DNA from: Cavia porcellus
Taxonomy: Eukaryota; Chordata; Mammalia; Rodentia; Caviidae
Direction of reading: 5' to 3'
NCBI RefSeq assembly: GCF_034190915.1
Contig: NW_026947504.1
Location: forward strand, 66,243,474 to 66,307,473
Length of the DNA: 64,000 nt
In this document: in pieces, positions 23,408 through 35,759 of the stretch
How the letters are laid out: each line of letters starts with the position of its first letter
Position numbering within the stretch: the stretch's first letter is position 1
The notes under the pieces: model-generated
Databases searched by the model: none
Seen by the model: only the letters and a program-made list of their open reading frames with translations
What the model was told of the DNA's origin: nothing
Program-made: the position numbers and the translations under genes

Positions 23408-23652
23408 CTGTAAGATGAATTAAGGTGCAGTTAACACTCTGCCACTAGAATTTAGCCTGGGAGTATATTCACAGATTCAGTCAGATATAGTAGAAACAAT
23501 CTACTCCTGCTCACCAGAAATGTGAGACACTGGAGTATTTGGGTGTGAATTTCTACCAGGAGCCTTCCTCGGACCCCAGCTGGAGCCAAGAGTTCCCTTG
23601 TCAATTACTCTGAACAGACTCTGTGTTCTACAGCTTATATCAAGATTGTAGT

Positions 23653-23848
23653 CCCAGATGGGTATGGTGTCTCACACCTATACTCCCAGCACTCTGGGAG
23701 GTTGAGACAGGAGGATCACAAGTTCATGTCTACCCTTGGCAACTTAGTGACTTAGTGAGACCCAGTCTCAAAAGTTAAAAATAGCTGGGGATGTAGCTCC
23801 AATCAAAGTTACTGGGTTCAATTCCCAATACCACACAAAGAAAAGAAC
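23653..23848 (+). mobile_element. B1-dID composite SINE
   Basis: 7SL-derived left part (ggtatggtgtctcacacct, ctgggaggttgagacagg) joined to an ID-type right part (gctggggatgtagctcc, gggttcaattcccaatacc) and an A-rich end. B1-ID fusions occur in squirrel-related and some other non-murid rodents. Confidence 0.85.
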
Positions 23849-26800
23849 AAAGAATAATGTTATCAGGCTCATCCTCTATGCTAGGTTTCTTGAGGGTGGG
23901 CATTGTGACTTATTTTTATCTTTGAACGTCTAGAAAGTGCCAATGTGCTTGACACACGTATCTGCAGGGCCCTTGCACAGACTAGTGCCTCTTTGTCTAC
24001 AGTCAAGGGTCACTGGGCTAGATGATCTCTTTATTTCCCTCTACCTAAAAGGTTTGGGTGCAGTGGTTTGTAAGCATTATCAGACACAGAAGATTCAGAG
24101 AAACCAGATATGGAGCTGAGAATAGGTTAGAATTCCTAGGTTTATGACTAGGAATATCACAAACCACCACTGCTCCTTTAAGTGAGAAGCTCTGTGCCAT
24201 ATTGGGGTTACTTGCATTGTGAAACATGCACCTTTCTTGTGTGACTATGAGCAAAATGGAGATGTAAGGGCAAGATCCCAATTCAAACCTGACATACCAT
24301 CATAATTCACTGTGGAGACCCCAGCAAGGATGATGTGAACTCTGGGAATCTCTGGAATGTCACATACTCTGTGGCTCCCCTTAGCTCTCTGACGGGACCT
24401 CCAAATCATCCCCATCTATGTTGGGCAGCCTCTTTTTTTCACATACTGAACTGATGATACTTTAGTGTCAAATACTTATTTGAATTTATATATGTGCTGC
24501 ATACTCTAGGGTTGCCTAACATGTTCAGAAAGTTAGGACCATCCTGGGATTTACAGCCTTGTTTGCTGATTTCTGTGACCTTGCATATGGCATTTTCCAG
24601 AGTCAATGTTTGCACTTGTAAAGTCTTCCATACTGCTGTGGTAAAACAATGTGCTCACCAAGAATTTATGTAAAAGGTAAACCAGTTGACATTTTCTAAT
24701 AAGATAATAAAGATTCTGCTAAGAACAAGGGAAGGAGAGAAAAATAACTATCAGAAAATGTTCTAAAGTGTTTAGGAATTGGAAAACCACTAAGTGTGGA
24801 TAGAAAAAGTTCTGTTAATGTTTCCAACTCACACAAAGTAAGCACAATTTCACACAGCATGAACAATGCCAGCCTCACAGGTACTTAAATCCACACATGC
24901 AGGGAACTGGGAGATCAATATTTACTTAGAACAACAAGGCATTAAATGTGTGTTCCTCTTTAGTTAGTTCCAACTAATGATACCCAGACTATCTGGGCAG
25001 GACACAAGAGACACTCCACACACATCAGAATAATTTAGAGAGTAAAACGGGTACAGAGATTTCTGAGCCCTTGGAGGTCAAGTGGTTAAAAACTTTAACC
25101 ACTTAACCTCCTGACCCTCCAGGTTTGGAAGCCACTGTTTGGAAACATTTACTAGATGTAATCTAGCAAAGTGACAGATTATGAGTGCTAGATCCTACAT
25201 TATTCTGCATTATTAAGCCAATGTGATGGTTCTTCCAAATTCAGAGGAAGTCTTAAAGCCCACAAGAAAAAAGTAAAGCACTTCGTAACAAATTTCAGGC
25301 CAAGGAAACGAGATCCATTTAAGTGATAGGAAATTGTCCTTTCAACAGCTCCCTTACTGTAGAAGAAGAATTCATGTCACAAACTTTCCTGCAGCTGTGT
25401 GACACAGATGTATTTGGGGACACCAGTGCCTACAGGGTGGAAGGGTTTGTCCTAGGGTTGTGACCATCTAGAAGTTAGAGAGAGCACCAGCCCGCCTTCC
25501 TTACTGGCCTTTCCTCAGCACCCCACAATTCCTTTACAGTCCAGATCCCCCGGCTGGATACCTGTAGCCCTCCATGCCCTAGCCCTTTCATCCCTGGCCA
25601 TCTCCCCTACGCTCTACTCCACCAACTCTTCACACATCTGTTCTCGCAACCTGGCACAAGCTGTTCTCCACCTGCAAGTTTCTTACTCCCTGTTGTTCAG
25701 TTAACCGTATTCCTCCTTTATCACTTAGGCTCAGAATCATTGGCTCAGTCATTGGGTGTCACACAGTTACCCTCTGAGTCTCCCTCCAAGCCTCCCTGTG
25801 TCACCTAGCAAAGCACTGGTTGTGCAGATAACCTCCAATTATCTGTGTTTTCTTGTCTTTCCAAGTCTAAAGCTATGGAAATGGCATTTGCTTTCTCCTC
25901 CAATACCTAGCATGGTACCTGGCATACTACAGGATCCAGATCCATACCTGTGAGAGGATTTGGGAATTCAGATGAGAGAAGTGCACGTATTTACTGTGTG
26001 TGTGTCAAGAAAAAGCCTCAAAGTCAATCCTAGCCCTGCCAGTCTACCTGGGTGACTTGGAACAAATCACAGTGCCTCCACTTCCTCACCTTTACAATGA
26101 TAGTAGTGGAATTAGTCAGAGGATGCATCATTCCTGACCATTGATTCACTGAGATAATCTGATACTCAAAGTGGTAGTTCTCAAAGTATGACCTACCAGA
26201 TCCTTAAGTGTTTTTAAAGCTCTGTGAGGTAAAAGCTCATGAAGACATTGTTTGCCTTTTTTTTCACTGGCTGTTACTTGAGTTAATAGTCCAAAAGCAT
26301 TGGTGAGTAAAACATAATTGACTTCTAATCATGAACTAAGGAAATCGCACCAAACAATTATATTTCTCATTATATTTTTTGATGGTCATATTCTTGTCAC
26401 TACATAATACAGAAAAAAATTGCCAGTTTCACTATAGATTGTTCTTGTGGAATCAGTGATATTTATCTGCCTTAGTAAATATTGACCAGTACATATTTGT
26501 ACTAGTACATATTGACTAGTACATACTGACTAGTACATATTTTTTAAACATTTTGTATGATGACATGAGAAACACAGAGACATGAAGTAATTCTGCTATA
26601 TAAACAGCATAGACAGTCCAGGAAAAGCACTTGCATGATTGAGCTGAGCTGAATTAACCACTTTTTCTCATGAAAATACTTTCTACTTGGAAGGATGACA
26701 GAACTAATGGTTACTCAGACTTGGATAATTGGCAGAAATTTTCTTTAAGAAATGAACAAAGTTAGCGTGCCATTTCAAGGAAAATTACTGCCATAATGTG

Positions 26801-27364
26801 TTGTCAATGATAAACCTCAAGTTTTCAAATAAAAGCAAGAACTCACATCTGCCCCTGATAAGCTTCCCATTCACAGATCCATCTCTGCTCAGACTATGGC
26901 GATGATATTGGTAAATGAGGTTTTTGTGTTGGATAACAAGACATTTGTAATCAGCATTTGTAAGACCTGCAGGATCTGGTAAACTAATAGTTTCCCAAAG
27001 ACTAATGTATGACAGTACAGAACAATGGGAAAAGATTTATTTCAAAGTGTAACACAGACCTCAGTATTTTAATACAACACACTATAAAGGTCATTGGTAC
27101 CATTTCAGATTGAACACTGTATCTGTCCTATTTGTTCTGCTTTTGTAGGCCCCAAAGAAAATAGCCACAGTTATTTAAGAAGTGTATAAAGGTTTTCCCA
27201 CCCACAATTCATTCATATATTTCAACCAAAAACAACACAACAGATAGAGTGCAAAAGATAGAATCCAGCTATTTTCCATTAAATTAAGCCATAAAGGGAC
27301 TTTTAGAAATGTAAAACAATGTCCTCACTAAATAATATAGTTATTATCATTAAACTAGGATACT
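23849..27364. other. Mostly single-copy GUCY1B2 intron
   Basis: Contains a probable MIR at 26025-26110 (ggtgacttggaacaaatcac, cctcacctttacaatgat) and a small tandem array at 26480-26540 of units like gactagtacatatt. No other exon, RNA gene or repeat is recognised. Confidence 0.45.
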
Positions 27365-27514
27365 GGGCCAAGTGTGGTGGCACAGGCCTGTAATTCCAGC
27401 ACATGAGAGATTGACACAGGAGGATTGCTGAGAGTTCAAGGCCAGCCTGGGCTACATAGTGAGTTCAAGGCCAGTCTGCAGCATGTAGGTAGTGAGATGT
27501 AGTCTCAAAAAATA
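27365..27514 (+). mobile_element. B1 SINE with internal duplication
   Basis: 7SL-derived: agtgtggtggcacaggcctg, then gagttcaaggccagcctggg repeated about 30 bp later as gagttcaaggccagtctgc, ending tagtctcaaaaaat. The same duplication occurs at 59968 and 61711. Confidence 0.88.
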
Positions 27515-27995
27515 AGTGATCAGTTTGAATTGGTTACTTATTCATAGCTGAACAGAGGAAGAGTGACATTGTAGCTACTCAGAGAAAATCAACTGAAAAC
27601 ATAAGTAACTAGAAGAAAGAGAGGGGCATATATCCCAAAACCAAAATCACTCTGAAAAAAGAGGTTTGTAGTTCAAAAAACATAGGCCTAGCACTTTACA
27701 TTTTGTTTGTTTCTTTGGGATTTTTTGAGTATTTTAAAAATGTATTTAAAAGAAAAAAGACACAGAAAAGAAAAACAAAAAGCAAAGGAGACAAGCAAAA
27801 ACAACAGCAAACCCAAAACAGTAACAGTATAAAGGTTTTCAAACAGATGACAGGAAGTGGTTGTAATATTGATTGTTATTACTTTCAAAAGTATTGCTTA
27901 GATTACCAGATATAGACATGCACAATTGATCTAATCATGAGTATTAACTGTTCTTTTCCAAGAACTGATAGAATTAGTAATACAGTCATCACAGC

Positions 27996-27997
<2 letters not shown>

Positions 27998-28050
<53 letters not shown>

Positions 28051-28051
28051 A
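27998..28051. repeat. (TA)n(CA)n microsatellite
   Basis: About 18 TA units followed by about nine CA units, directly beside the 3' end of L1-E. Confidence 0.95.
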
Positions 28052-28348
28052 ATTTATGTCTTTTTTTCCTTTTCCCTTCCTTCTTTCCTCCTTTCCCTGA
28101 CCCCAATTATTTTGCTTCTTTAAGCATTTTATTATCCGTACACAATATTTATTTATTGTAGATTTTGGATCACATTTGCTCTTTCAGTTTCTTTAACTAG
28201 GGATACAATACTGTATTTACAAATGTGAGTTTGATTTATTTCACCCATGAGTATGGTCTTAAGTTGCATCCATTTACTTATAAAAGTCTCAATGCAATCT
28301 TTCTTTATAGCTGAATAGAATTCCATTGTATAAAAATACCACATTTTT

Positions 28349-28607
28349 TTTTTATTTAAGAGGAAAAAGAGAAAAACACAAAACAAACCAAAGCGGCGTA
28401 AGGGTACACGCAATACAGAACTACAAAACAAAACAAAACAAAACAGAAAAACATAACAGTAAGAAATTACCTGCTAGTAGATTACACACTATCTTCTTGA
28501 AAATAGTTCCTCAAATCACAGTATCAAAGAACACAAGGTGGACATTCAAACAGGGAGACTGCAAACAGCTGTGTTCAATGTTCCAAAAACATTGATAAAG
28601 TCAGCTA
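28349..28607 (-). mobile_element. Very short 5'-truncated L1 (3'UTR only) inside L1-E
   Basis: 259-bp minus-strand L1 3'UTR fragment with a 17-bp perfect TSD aaaaataccacattttt (28332-28348 and 28608-28624). It splits the L1-E phrase equivalent to 'gtggtatttttatacaatgg'. The (aaaac)n tract inside is at 28425-28445. Confidence 0.88.
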
Positions 28608-29842
28608 AAAAATACCACATTTTTAATCCATTCCTTGATTGATGGGCACTTGAGCTGTTTCCAGGCTATTACAAATTGTGTTGCTATAAACATGGGTACA
28701 CATATATCTTTCTGGAGTGAGATGGAAGCTCAGTGTAGTTTTAATGTGCATTTCTTGAATGGCCAATGATGCTGAAAAGCTTTTCATATATTTATTTACC
28801 ATATGTATTTCTGCATCTGAAAAGTACATACTCATCTCAGATGCCCATTTTTGGATGGGGATTTTGAATTTTAGGGGCCTGATGTTTTAAAATTCCTTAT
28901 ATTAGATAGAAGTCCTTTGTCCAAGGATAGTTGGCTAAATTGTTTTCTCATTCTGTGGGTTGTCTTTTCATTCTGTTGGTGATTTTTTTTGGTGTGTAAA
29001 AACTTATCACTCTAATAAAATGAGATCTCAGTTGTTGATTCTTTGAAGTATTTGCTGTGGAGTTTGAAGTTTGTTCATGAACTCTTTTCCTGCCCTTACG
29101 TCTTCAAGATTCCTACCTACTTTGTCTTCTAGTAGAGTTAGTGTTTCTGTTTAACATTGGATCCATTTTGACTTTAGTGCATGGTGAATGTCATGAGTTT
29201 AGTTTTAGTTTTTGGCATATGGAAATCCAGTTTTTCCAGCGCCACTTATTAAAGAGGCTATCTTTCTTCCAGTGAACATGTCTGGCCACTTTGTCAAAGA
29301 TTAGATGACTGAGTGTGTTTGCGGTTGTGGTTGTATCTTCTAATCTATTCCATTGACCTTCAGGTCTTTTGTTTCCCTAGCACCATTCTGATTTTATCAC
29401 AGTAGCTTTGTAGCATAATTTCAAGTCAGGCATTGTGATGCCTCCTACCTTGCTTTTGTTGCCCAGAATTATTTTTGTTATTCTAAGTCTCTTCTGGTTC
29501 CACATGAACTTTAGGAATGTGTTCTCTAGATTTGTGAGGTGTTCTAATGGTTATTTCGATCGGAATTGCAGTACATCTATATAATAATTTTTGGCAAATG
29601 GCCAGTTTCACAATTTTTGTTCTTCCTATCCATGAATAGGGAATGTCTTTCCATTTTCTGAAATCTTCTTTGATTTCCTTTTTGAGAGCAATGTAATTTT
29701 CAATGTATAGGTCTTTTACATCCTTTGTTAGGTTGACTTTTTAGTATTTCATTTTTGGGATGCTATAGTGAAGGCTATGGTTTCCCTTATTTCTTTCTCA
29801 ATGAGTTCATTGTTTGTGTACAGGAATGCTTCTGATTTTTGT

Positions 29843-30459
29843 GTTTTTCTAAAATTTTATTTAAGGAGAAAAAGAAAAAAAAACCAGAAAAAGTGTACAA
29901 GTTATACAGAATCTCAGAAAAAACAAAGAGTAGGAAATCACTAGCTAACAGATTACATATTGTCATCTTAGAAATAGCTGTTCAAGTTACGAAATCAAAG
30001 CATACAAAGTGGACATTCAAACAGTGAGACTGCAAACAGTTCTGTTCAATGATCCAACAAAACTCAGTAATATGGTTATCTATCTTATGCATTTAAATAT
30101 ACATGCAGTTATATCCTTTAGAGCACTTTCTTTTCCTCTCTTTTGTACAATGACAATTACACATTTTGGGTTTTATTACTCCCACAATTCTTACTACTTT
30201 TTTTGAAGAGAATAAAACCAAATGTGACGTAACAAAACAGAGTCAGTCAAATCAAAAGGATGGACATAATACATACTGTAAAAACAAAATACAAAGTGAT
30301 CAACGTTGGTTACCATAATGCCTCTTGCTATCTTAAAAAGAATTGCCTATAACATCAGTTATAATAAAATTGAACAAAACAGTAAAGAATGAAACCAACA
30401 AAACCAAAACATTGGAGACATTACAAGACTTGAAAAGAAGATAATAGTTAAACCAGAAT
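29843..30459 (-). mobile_element. L1 3'UTR segment replacing the RT core of L1-E
   Basis: About 617 bp of L1 3'UTR (read on minus: 'gataactgcatgtatattta'-type block down to ccttaaataaaattttag), colinear with the L1-B 3'UTR at 4560-4925. It sits between ORF2 words that in L1-C are about 640 bp apart (near 12890 and 13530). No TSD is visible, so insertion was accompanied by a target deletion, or the segment came by recombination. Confidence 0.7.
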
Positions 30460-31284
30460 GGGTTGACTCTTTCTCTGGTTTTGGTACTAGGGTAACACTT
30501 GCAGGAATGAGTTAGGGAAATTTACTTACCTTTCAATTTCATTGAAGAGTTTGAGAAGCGCTGGCATTGTCTTCCTTAAATTTCTTGTAGAATTCAGCAG
30601 TGAATCCATCAGGACCTGGGCTTTTATTTATTGGTAAATTTTAAACGATGTTTTCAATTTCTTTAACTGAAATTCAGTTATTCAGCAGTTTTACATCTTC
30701 TTGATTCAGCTTTGGTAATTCATATGTTTCTAGAAATCTGTTCATTTCTTCTGTGTTATTAAGCCTCTGAGAGTAAGCTTTCAGAGCAGGTATTTAAGAT
30801 CTTTGTATTTCCAGAGTGTCTCTAGAGATTTCACCTTTTTCATTTCTTATTGTGTGGATTTGAGCTTTTTCTTTCCTCTTTTTGATAATGTTGGTTAGGG
30901 ATTTATCAATTTTATTTACTTTTTCAAAGAACTGACTCTTCAATTCATTAATTCTTTGTATTGTTTTCTTAGTTTCAATTGCATTGATTTCTGCTCTGAT
31001 CTTTATAATTTCCTCCCTTCTTTGGGCTTTGGGCTTGACTTGCTCTTTTTTTTTCCTAGAAGTATGAGGTGCAGTATTAGGTTGCTTATTTGTGTTCATT
31101 CCATTTTACTTATGTGAGAGTTTACTGCTATGGATTTCCTTCTGAAGACTGCTTTCATTGTGTCCCACAGGTTCTAGTAAGTTGTATTAGCATTTTTGTT
31201 CAATTATAGGTGTTATTTAATTTCTTCTGTGAGCTTTTGGTTGTTTAGGAGATTGTTATTTAATTCCCATGTGTTTATGGTTTG
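30460..31284 (-). pseudogene. L1-E ORF2 remnant (linker and RT N-terminus)
   Basis: The 31099-30794 block reads RREEIIKIRAEINAIETKK and NIIKKRKEKAQIHTIRNEKG, the region preceding the RT fingers in L1 ORF2. The PGPDGF region follows near 30615. The frame is fused to ORF1 sequence at about 31285 and loses the RT core after 30460. Confidence 0.75.
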
Positions 31285-31319
31285 TGTTGACAAATCTGCT
31301 GTGATTCTGATAGGTTTTC

Positions 31320-32100
31320 CTTCATAGGTATTCTATTTCTTTTCTCTGGCAGCTTTTTGTATTCTGTCCTTGTGCTGAATTTCTGAGATTCTAATTATTA
31401 TATGTCTGGGTGAATATTTATTTTGGTTATTGCTAATTGAGGTCCTATATGCCTCACTTATCTCTGTATCAGATTCTTTTTCCATGGAAATTTTTCTGCT
31501 ATTATTTCTGTAAATAATCTTTATGTCATTTGTGTTGACCCCCTGCTTTTTCATTGACACCTGATAATCATATATTGTTTCTCTTTGCATCATTTTGCAG
31601 CTGTTAAATTGTTGTTTCTTGGTTCCTTATTATTTTTAAGATATATTTTCTTTCATGATAACAAGCTTCCATCCTGTTTCAAGGTGTGAGAGTCTATCTT
31701 CACCTTCATTCAAGCAGTTTTGCAAGCTTTCAATGGACTTTTTAAATTCCCTTAATATCCTTTTGAATGTGTTTCATACATTCTAATTCTGTCTTATATT
31801 GTTCATTCAAGGTTTTCTTCATTTTCTTACATTCCTATATATTTTTTAACTAGATCTTCTTTAGATACACTCAATATTTCTCTCATAATGTTTGTCATTT
31901 CTTTTTTTTTAAACGTGGGAGATTATTTCTGATTTGATTTCCTCTGTGGCTTCATGGAATTGTTTCTTTACTTCAGTTGCTATCATTTCAGAAGGTTCAT
32001 TTGTGAAATTTCCAGTGACTTCTATTTCATTGTCTCCTGGGTTTATCCTAGTGTGATGGAGGACTGAGACTGCACCTTGCTCTTTTGTTTTGTCATTTTC
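31320..32100 (-). pseudogene. L1-E ORF1 remnant
   Basis: Minus frame blocks: GDNEIEVTGNFTNEPSEM and ATEVKKQFHEATEEIK (N-terminal, coiled-coil entry), then at 31593-31333 EISEAYRTSISNNQNK and IIIRISEIQHKDRIQKA (C-terminal domain). Missing start codon and frameshifts make it inactive. Confidence 0.75.
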
Positions 32101-32102
32101 TC

Positions 32103-33100
32103 CTGGGACCCACACAGCTGGCCAGGCACCCTCCCAATGGATTACACTGGAATGCTGCACTGGGCAGAACTTCAATTCTCCAATATCCATGTGAGTAGCC
32201 AGGGTGTACCCCCAAACTATGACACCAGAGCCTTGCACTGTAATGAGCAGAGCTCAAAATCTTCAGGACCTATCAGCTAGGCTGGTTCCTCCCTGATATA
32301 TGGCTGGGCAGGGTTCAGTACCTCTATGACCTATGAGGCTGATCAAGCATTCCCCTGATGGATTGTTCTGGAATGCTAGGATAGGCAGAACTCAGATTCT
32401 CCATGCAGCTAGCAGGAATGCACCCCTTAAGTGTGGCGCTGGGGCCTTGTACTTGGCTGGGTAGAGTTCAGAACTTCCAAGATCTAAACAGCTAGCCAAG
32501 GCACCCCTCTGGAGTGTGGTACTGGGGTCTTGTGCTGTGGTGGGCAGAGCTCAAAATCTCCAGGACTCATTGAGTAGGCTGGTTCTTCCCTGATGTATGG
32601 CTCTGGGGCTCTGGGCGGGTCAGGACTCAGTATCTCTGTGACCTGTGAGGCTAGCCAGGTATTCCCCTAGTGCATTGTGCTGGCATGCAGGGCTGGGTAG
32701 TGCTCAGATCCTCTATGCAGCCAGCTGGGATGCACCCCTGGAGTGTGGCACCAAGGCCCTGCACTTGGCTAGAAGGAGTTCAGAGCCTCTGGACTATGTG
32801 GCTAGCTGGGACACAACTCTGGAGTATGGCACTGGGACCTTGCTCCTTTTTCTCTTTTTCTTTCTTTCTTTCTTTTCTTGTATTTTTGAGAGATAATCTT
32901 CCTATACAGTTCAGGTTGGCCTTGTGCTCACTTTGTATCCCAGACTGGTCTTGAACAGTGCAATAATCTTCCTGTCTCAGCCTCTTGGGTGCTGAGATTA
33001 CAGGCATGCACAATCATGCCTTGCTAGGACTGTAAAATGCTTATCCAGTTTATCCAGCCCAGAGGGCTCCTGGTGCCTGTGGTGAAGCTCCTCCCCAACC
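32103..33100 (-). promoter_or_regulatory. L1-E 5'UTR with ~80-bp subunits in a 297-bp higher-order repeat
   Basis: Between 32110 and 32840 a 75-85 bp motif containing gtgtggcactggggcctt, gcagagttcagaacctcc and ggctagctggg recurs with variation. Blocks at 32281 (gctggttcctccctgat) and 32578 (gctggttcttccctgat) show a 297-bp higher-order period. It is unlike the monomers of L1-C and unlike the L1-D 5'UTR. A minus-strand B1 interrupts it at 32845-33018. Confidence 0.7.
32845..33018 (-). mobile_element. B1-type SINE, antisense, in the L1-E 5'UTR
   Basis: Plus strand shows the complement of a B1: ctttgtatcccagactggtc, cctgtctcagcctcttgggt and gctgagattacaggcatgc. Short TSD ccttgct at 32838-32844 and 33019-33025. 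Confidence 0.85.
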
Positions 33101-33160
33101 CAGAAAGAGAGAGACAGAGAGAGAGACAGTGAGAGAGAGACAGAGAGAGACAGAGAGATC
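33101..33160. repeat. (GA)n/(GAGACA)n simple repeat between two L1 promoters
   Basis: Purine-rich imperfect GA array with GACA interruptions, at the junction of the divergent L1-E and L1-D 5' ends. Confidence 0.92.
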
Positions 33161-34669
33161 ACATGTGTGGCAAACTCAATATACACAAGATAAATCTACA
33201 ATAAAAGGCCCCTCACTGCTTTTAATTTCCTGTACAGGAAACTGAAGCCAGGCAAGCAATTGTGCTGGCATACACAGGGGTGAGTGACTGCTCTCCCCTC
33301 AGTGGGACATTAGATTTTTTTCTCTTTTTCTCCCATGTGAGGAATCTCCACAAACAACAAGGTTAGGCAATGGCAGCAACATTAAGGATAACTAGAGAAA
33401 CAACAAGATCCCTACCAGCATGAGTGAGGGACACAGCCCACAGTGCAAACAGCCTTGGGTGGGGAGGGGAGTAGAAACCAGGAATGGGAAATTAGCACTG
33501 CCCTGCCCCACAAGCAGCCTGAAGTTTCAGGGACAAGGAGTGGGAAACCAGCACTCCTCTTCCCTATGACTGGTGGTGCAAACATGATTGGCTAGAAAGT
33601 CAACACTCCCTCCGTCTGGAGACCAGCAATCTTGGGCAACAGCAGTGGAAAAGACATGCTCAGGCCATCCAGAAAGCCTTTGGCTAATGACTGGCCACTT
33701 TCCCCACATCTGGAGGCCAAGATCAGCCTCACATCCAGCACTAACCATATTGCAGGCTTGGTAGGTCATCCAGCAGTCTTGGGCTGGCTCTGACTTGGAT
33801 ATTACCACAGAACTGTGAATACCAGAGGAATTTTATTTTTTTTCTTTGTATATTTTGTTTTCCTTTTATTGTTGGGTGTTTTGGTTTTGGTGGTTTAAGT
33901 TTATACCTTTATTTTTGTTTTATTCTATTGATCTTTTTCTCTTTCCTCAACTATTTCTCTTGATTTTAAGATATTTTTCTGTGAGTGAACACTGTCTTTA
34001 GTCTTTCTGGTTTGCTTTAACAATCTTTTGCTTCTTCCTTTATTCTTTTTCTGCTGCCCTCTTCTTCAGTTTCCCAAAGCTTGCTTGATCATCCTTTGTC
34101 CTCCAGCCTTGCTTCTACTATATTTCTCTTAATTTATCTCTCTGCTTTATTTCCTAACTTTCTTAAACTTCCCCCACCACAGGGTAAAAATCACTCTACT
34201 AAGGGGAAATGTTTTGCATACAAATTATTTGTCATGGGTCTTGTTGTATAACTATAAAGCTTGCCCCTCTGATTAAGGGTACCAAATTAATAATTACCAC
34301 AGTTTGTCAGTTTCAAGCCTATGTTTGATGTTAATGTTATTGCTAATTGTACTACTTAAACCAAGATGTCATACTTGTTGTAACCAGTTGTTCTTCTTTA
34401 TATGATATCACTGTGACTGTCTAGGATCATAAGCATCACCACTGTCTGTCCAAAAGACTGGGCGCTGAACCAAATAGAAAGCAGTATCTCAACCTTAATA
34501 AATTAGGAAGGCAGAATCTTGGTTCAGACTCGAAAATCAAAAACCACCTACAGCTACAAAACATCTCTAAAGAACAGATATTGACCAGGGAAGCCTTGAT
34601 ACTACTGATAAAACTACCCATGATAAGAAATTTATAAATATCAACACAGAAAATATATTTTTTTAAAAA

Positions 34670-35460
34670 ATGGAAAATGACAAGTTGCAGAAGCCAAATG
34701 CAACCTCAGACCTCTAGCCCACCAGGGACAAGTCCAGGGGACAATGGAGTGCAGGAAATCAGAAGTTACCCATCTGAATTTTCTGGAATGATAACAGCAG
34801 AAGTGAAAAAATTGCAAATGAATGAGGCAACAGAGAAAATATTTGCTCAGGTTAAAAAAAGGAATAATAATGAAAATGAAGGATGACTTTGGAGGAGATA
34901 GATTTAAAAAAAACAAAGAAGAGTTTAGGAAACTGATGGAAACCAATAATGCCCAACACAGAAAGAAGTGGAATATATGAAACACATTCAAACAGATATC
35001 CAGAAGGTTAAAAGTTCCACAGAAAGTATACACAATTGATTCAACAATAATGAGACAGAATATTAGGTCTATAAGACAGAATAATGATTAGCAACTGTGA
35101 AAAGAAAGATATATTTAAAATAGCAAGGAACTATGAAAGTCAATTCAACAACTGAAAGATGATGCAAAGAAGAGCAACATAAGATTGATCAGAGTAAATG
35201 AGAAAGCCAGAAACAGAGAAAATGTCATAAAGAAAGGTTCACAAAAGCAATGACAAAAAACGTCCCAAAAGATGAAAAAACAATTTGACATGCAAATAAG
35301 TGATACATATAGAACCCCAATTATCTATAAGCAAAATAAATATATACCAAGGCATACAATAATCAGGATTCCTACAAAAATCATCACAGTAACAAAGTTT
35401 TGGAAACTGCTAGAGAAAAGAAACAAATTATCTATAAGGGAAAGCCTGTCTGAATAACAG
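34670..35460 (+). pseudogene. L1-D ORF1 remnant
   Basis: ATG 34670 opens MENDKLQKPNATSDL then stop. After a frame change the 34677-34886 frame reads EIRSYPSEFSGMITAEVKK, homologous to the L1-E N-terminus. The C-terminal domain block at 35272-35457 shows DTYRTPIIYKQNK. It is broken by several stops and shifts. Confidence 0.75.
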
Positions 35461-35759
35461 CAGACTTCTTAACCTCAAGTCAAAGAGAGTTTAGAATGAA
35501 ACATTTCAGATCCTGAAAGAAAACAACTTCCAACCTAGAAGGATGTGCCTGAAAAACTATCTTTCAAAATCAATGGAGAAATAAGGTAAGTACTTCTATG
35601 GTAAAGAATAACTAAAGAAATTCATGACCACCAAACCAGGTCTACAAAATGTTCTGAAGGATATTTTAGAAAGATAATAGAGACAACAATTCCAAGAACA
35701 CCAACAGAAATAAGCTACAATGCAGGGCAAGCAATAAAACAGGGGAAAGACAGGGAAAA

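Larger units (their letters stand above)
28052..33100 (-). mobile_element. L1-E: full-length-derived LINE-1, minus strand, rearranged
   Basis: Minus-strand L1 in the sense direction of GUCY1B2. From its 5' end: repeated 5'UTR (32103-33100, split by a B1), ORF1 (from about 32100 down to 31290), ORF2 linker and RT start (31285 to 30460), a replaced RT core (29843-30459), the rest of ORF2 (29842 to about 28350) and the 3'UTR. Three lesions stand out: an ORF1-ORF2 fusion near 31285 that removes about 1 kb including the endonuclease, the replaced RT core, and a 259-bp insertion with TSD at 28349-28607. The ORF1 initiator ATG has become GGA. Confidence 0.85.

Noticed and set aside
23849..27364. Another GUCY1B2 exon in this interval
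   Set aside because: No frame with family motifs and flanking splice sites was found by eye.
32103..32845. Satellite or CRISPR-like array
   Set aside because: Spacing and homology vary continuously and it directly precedes L1-E ORF1, so it is an L1 5'UTR.
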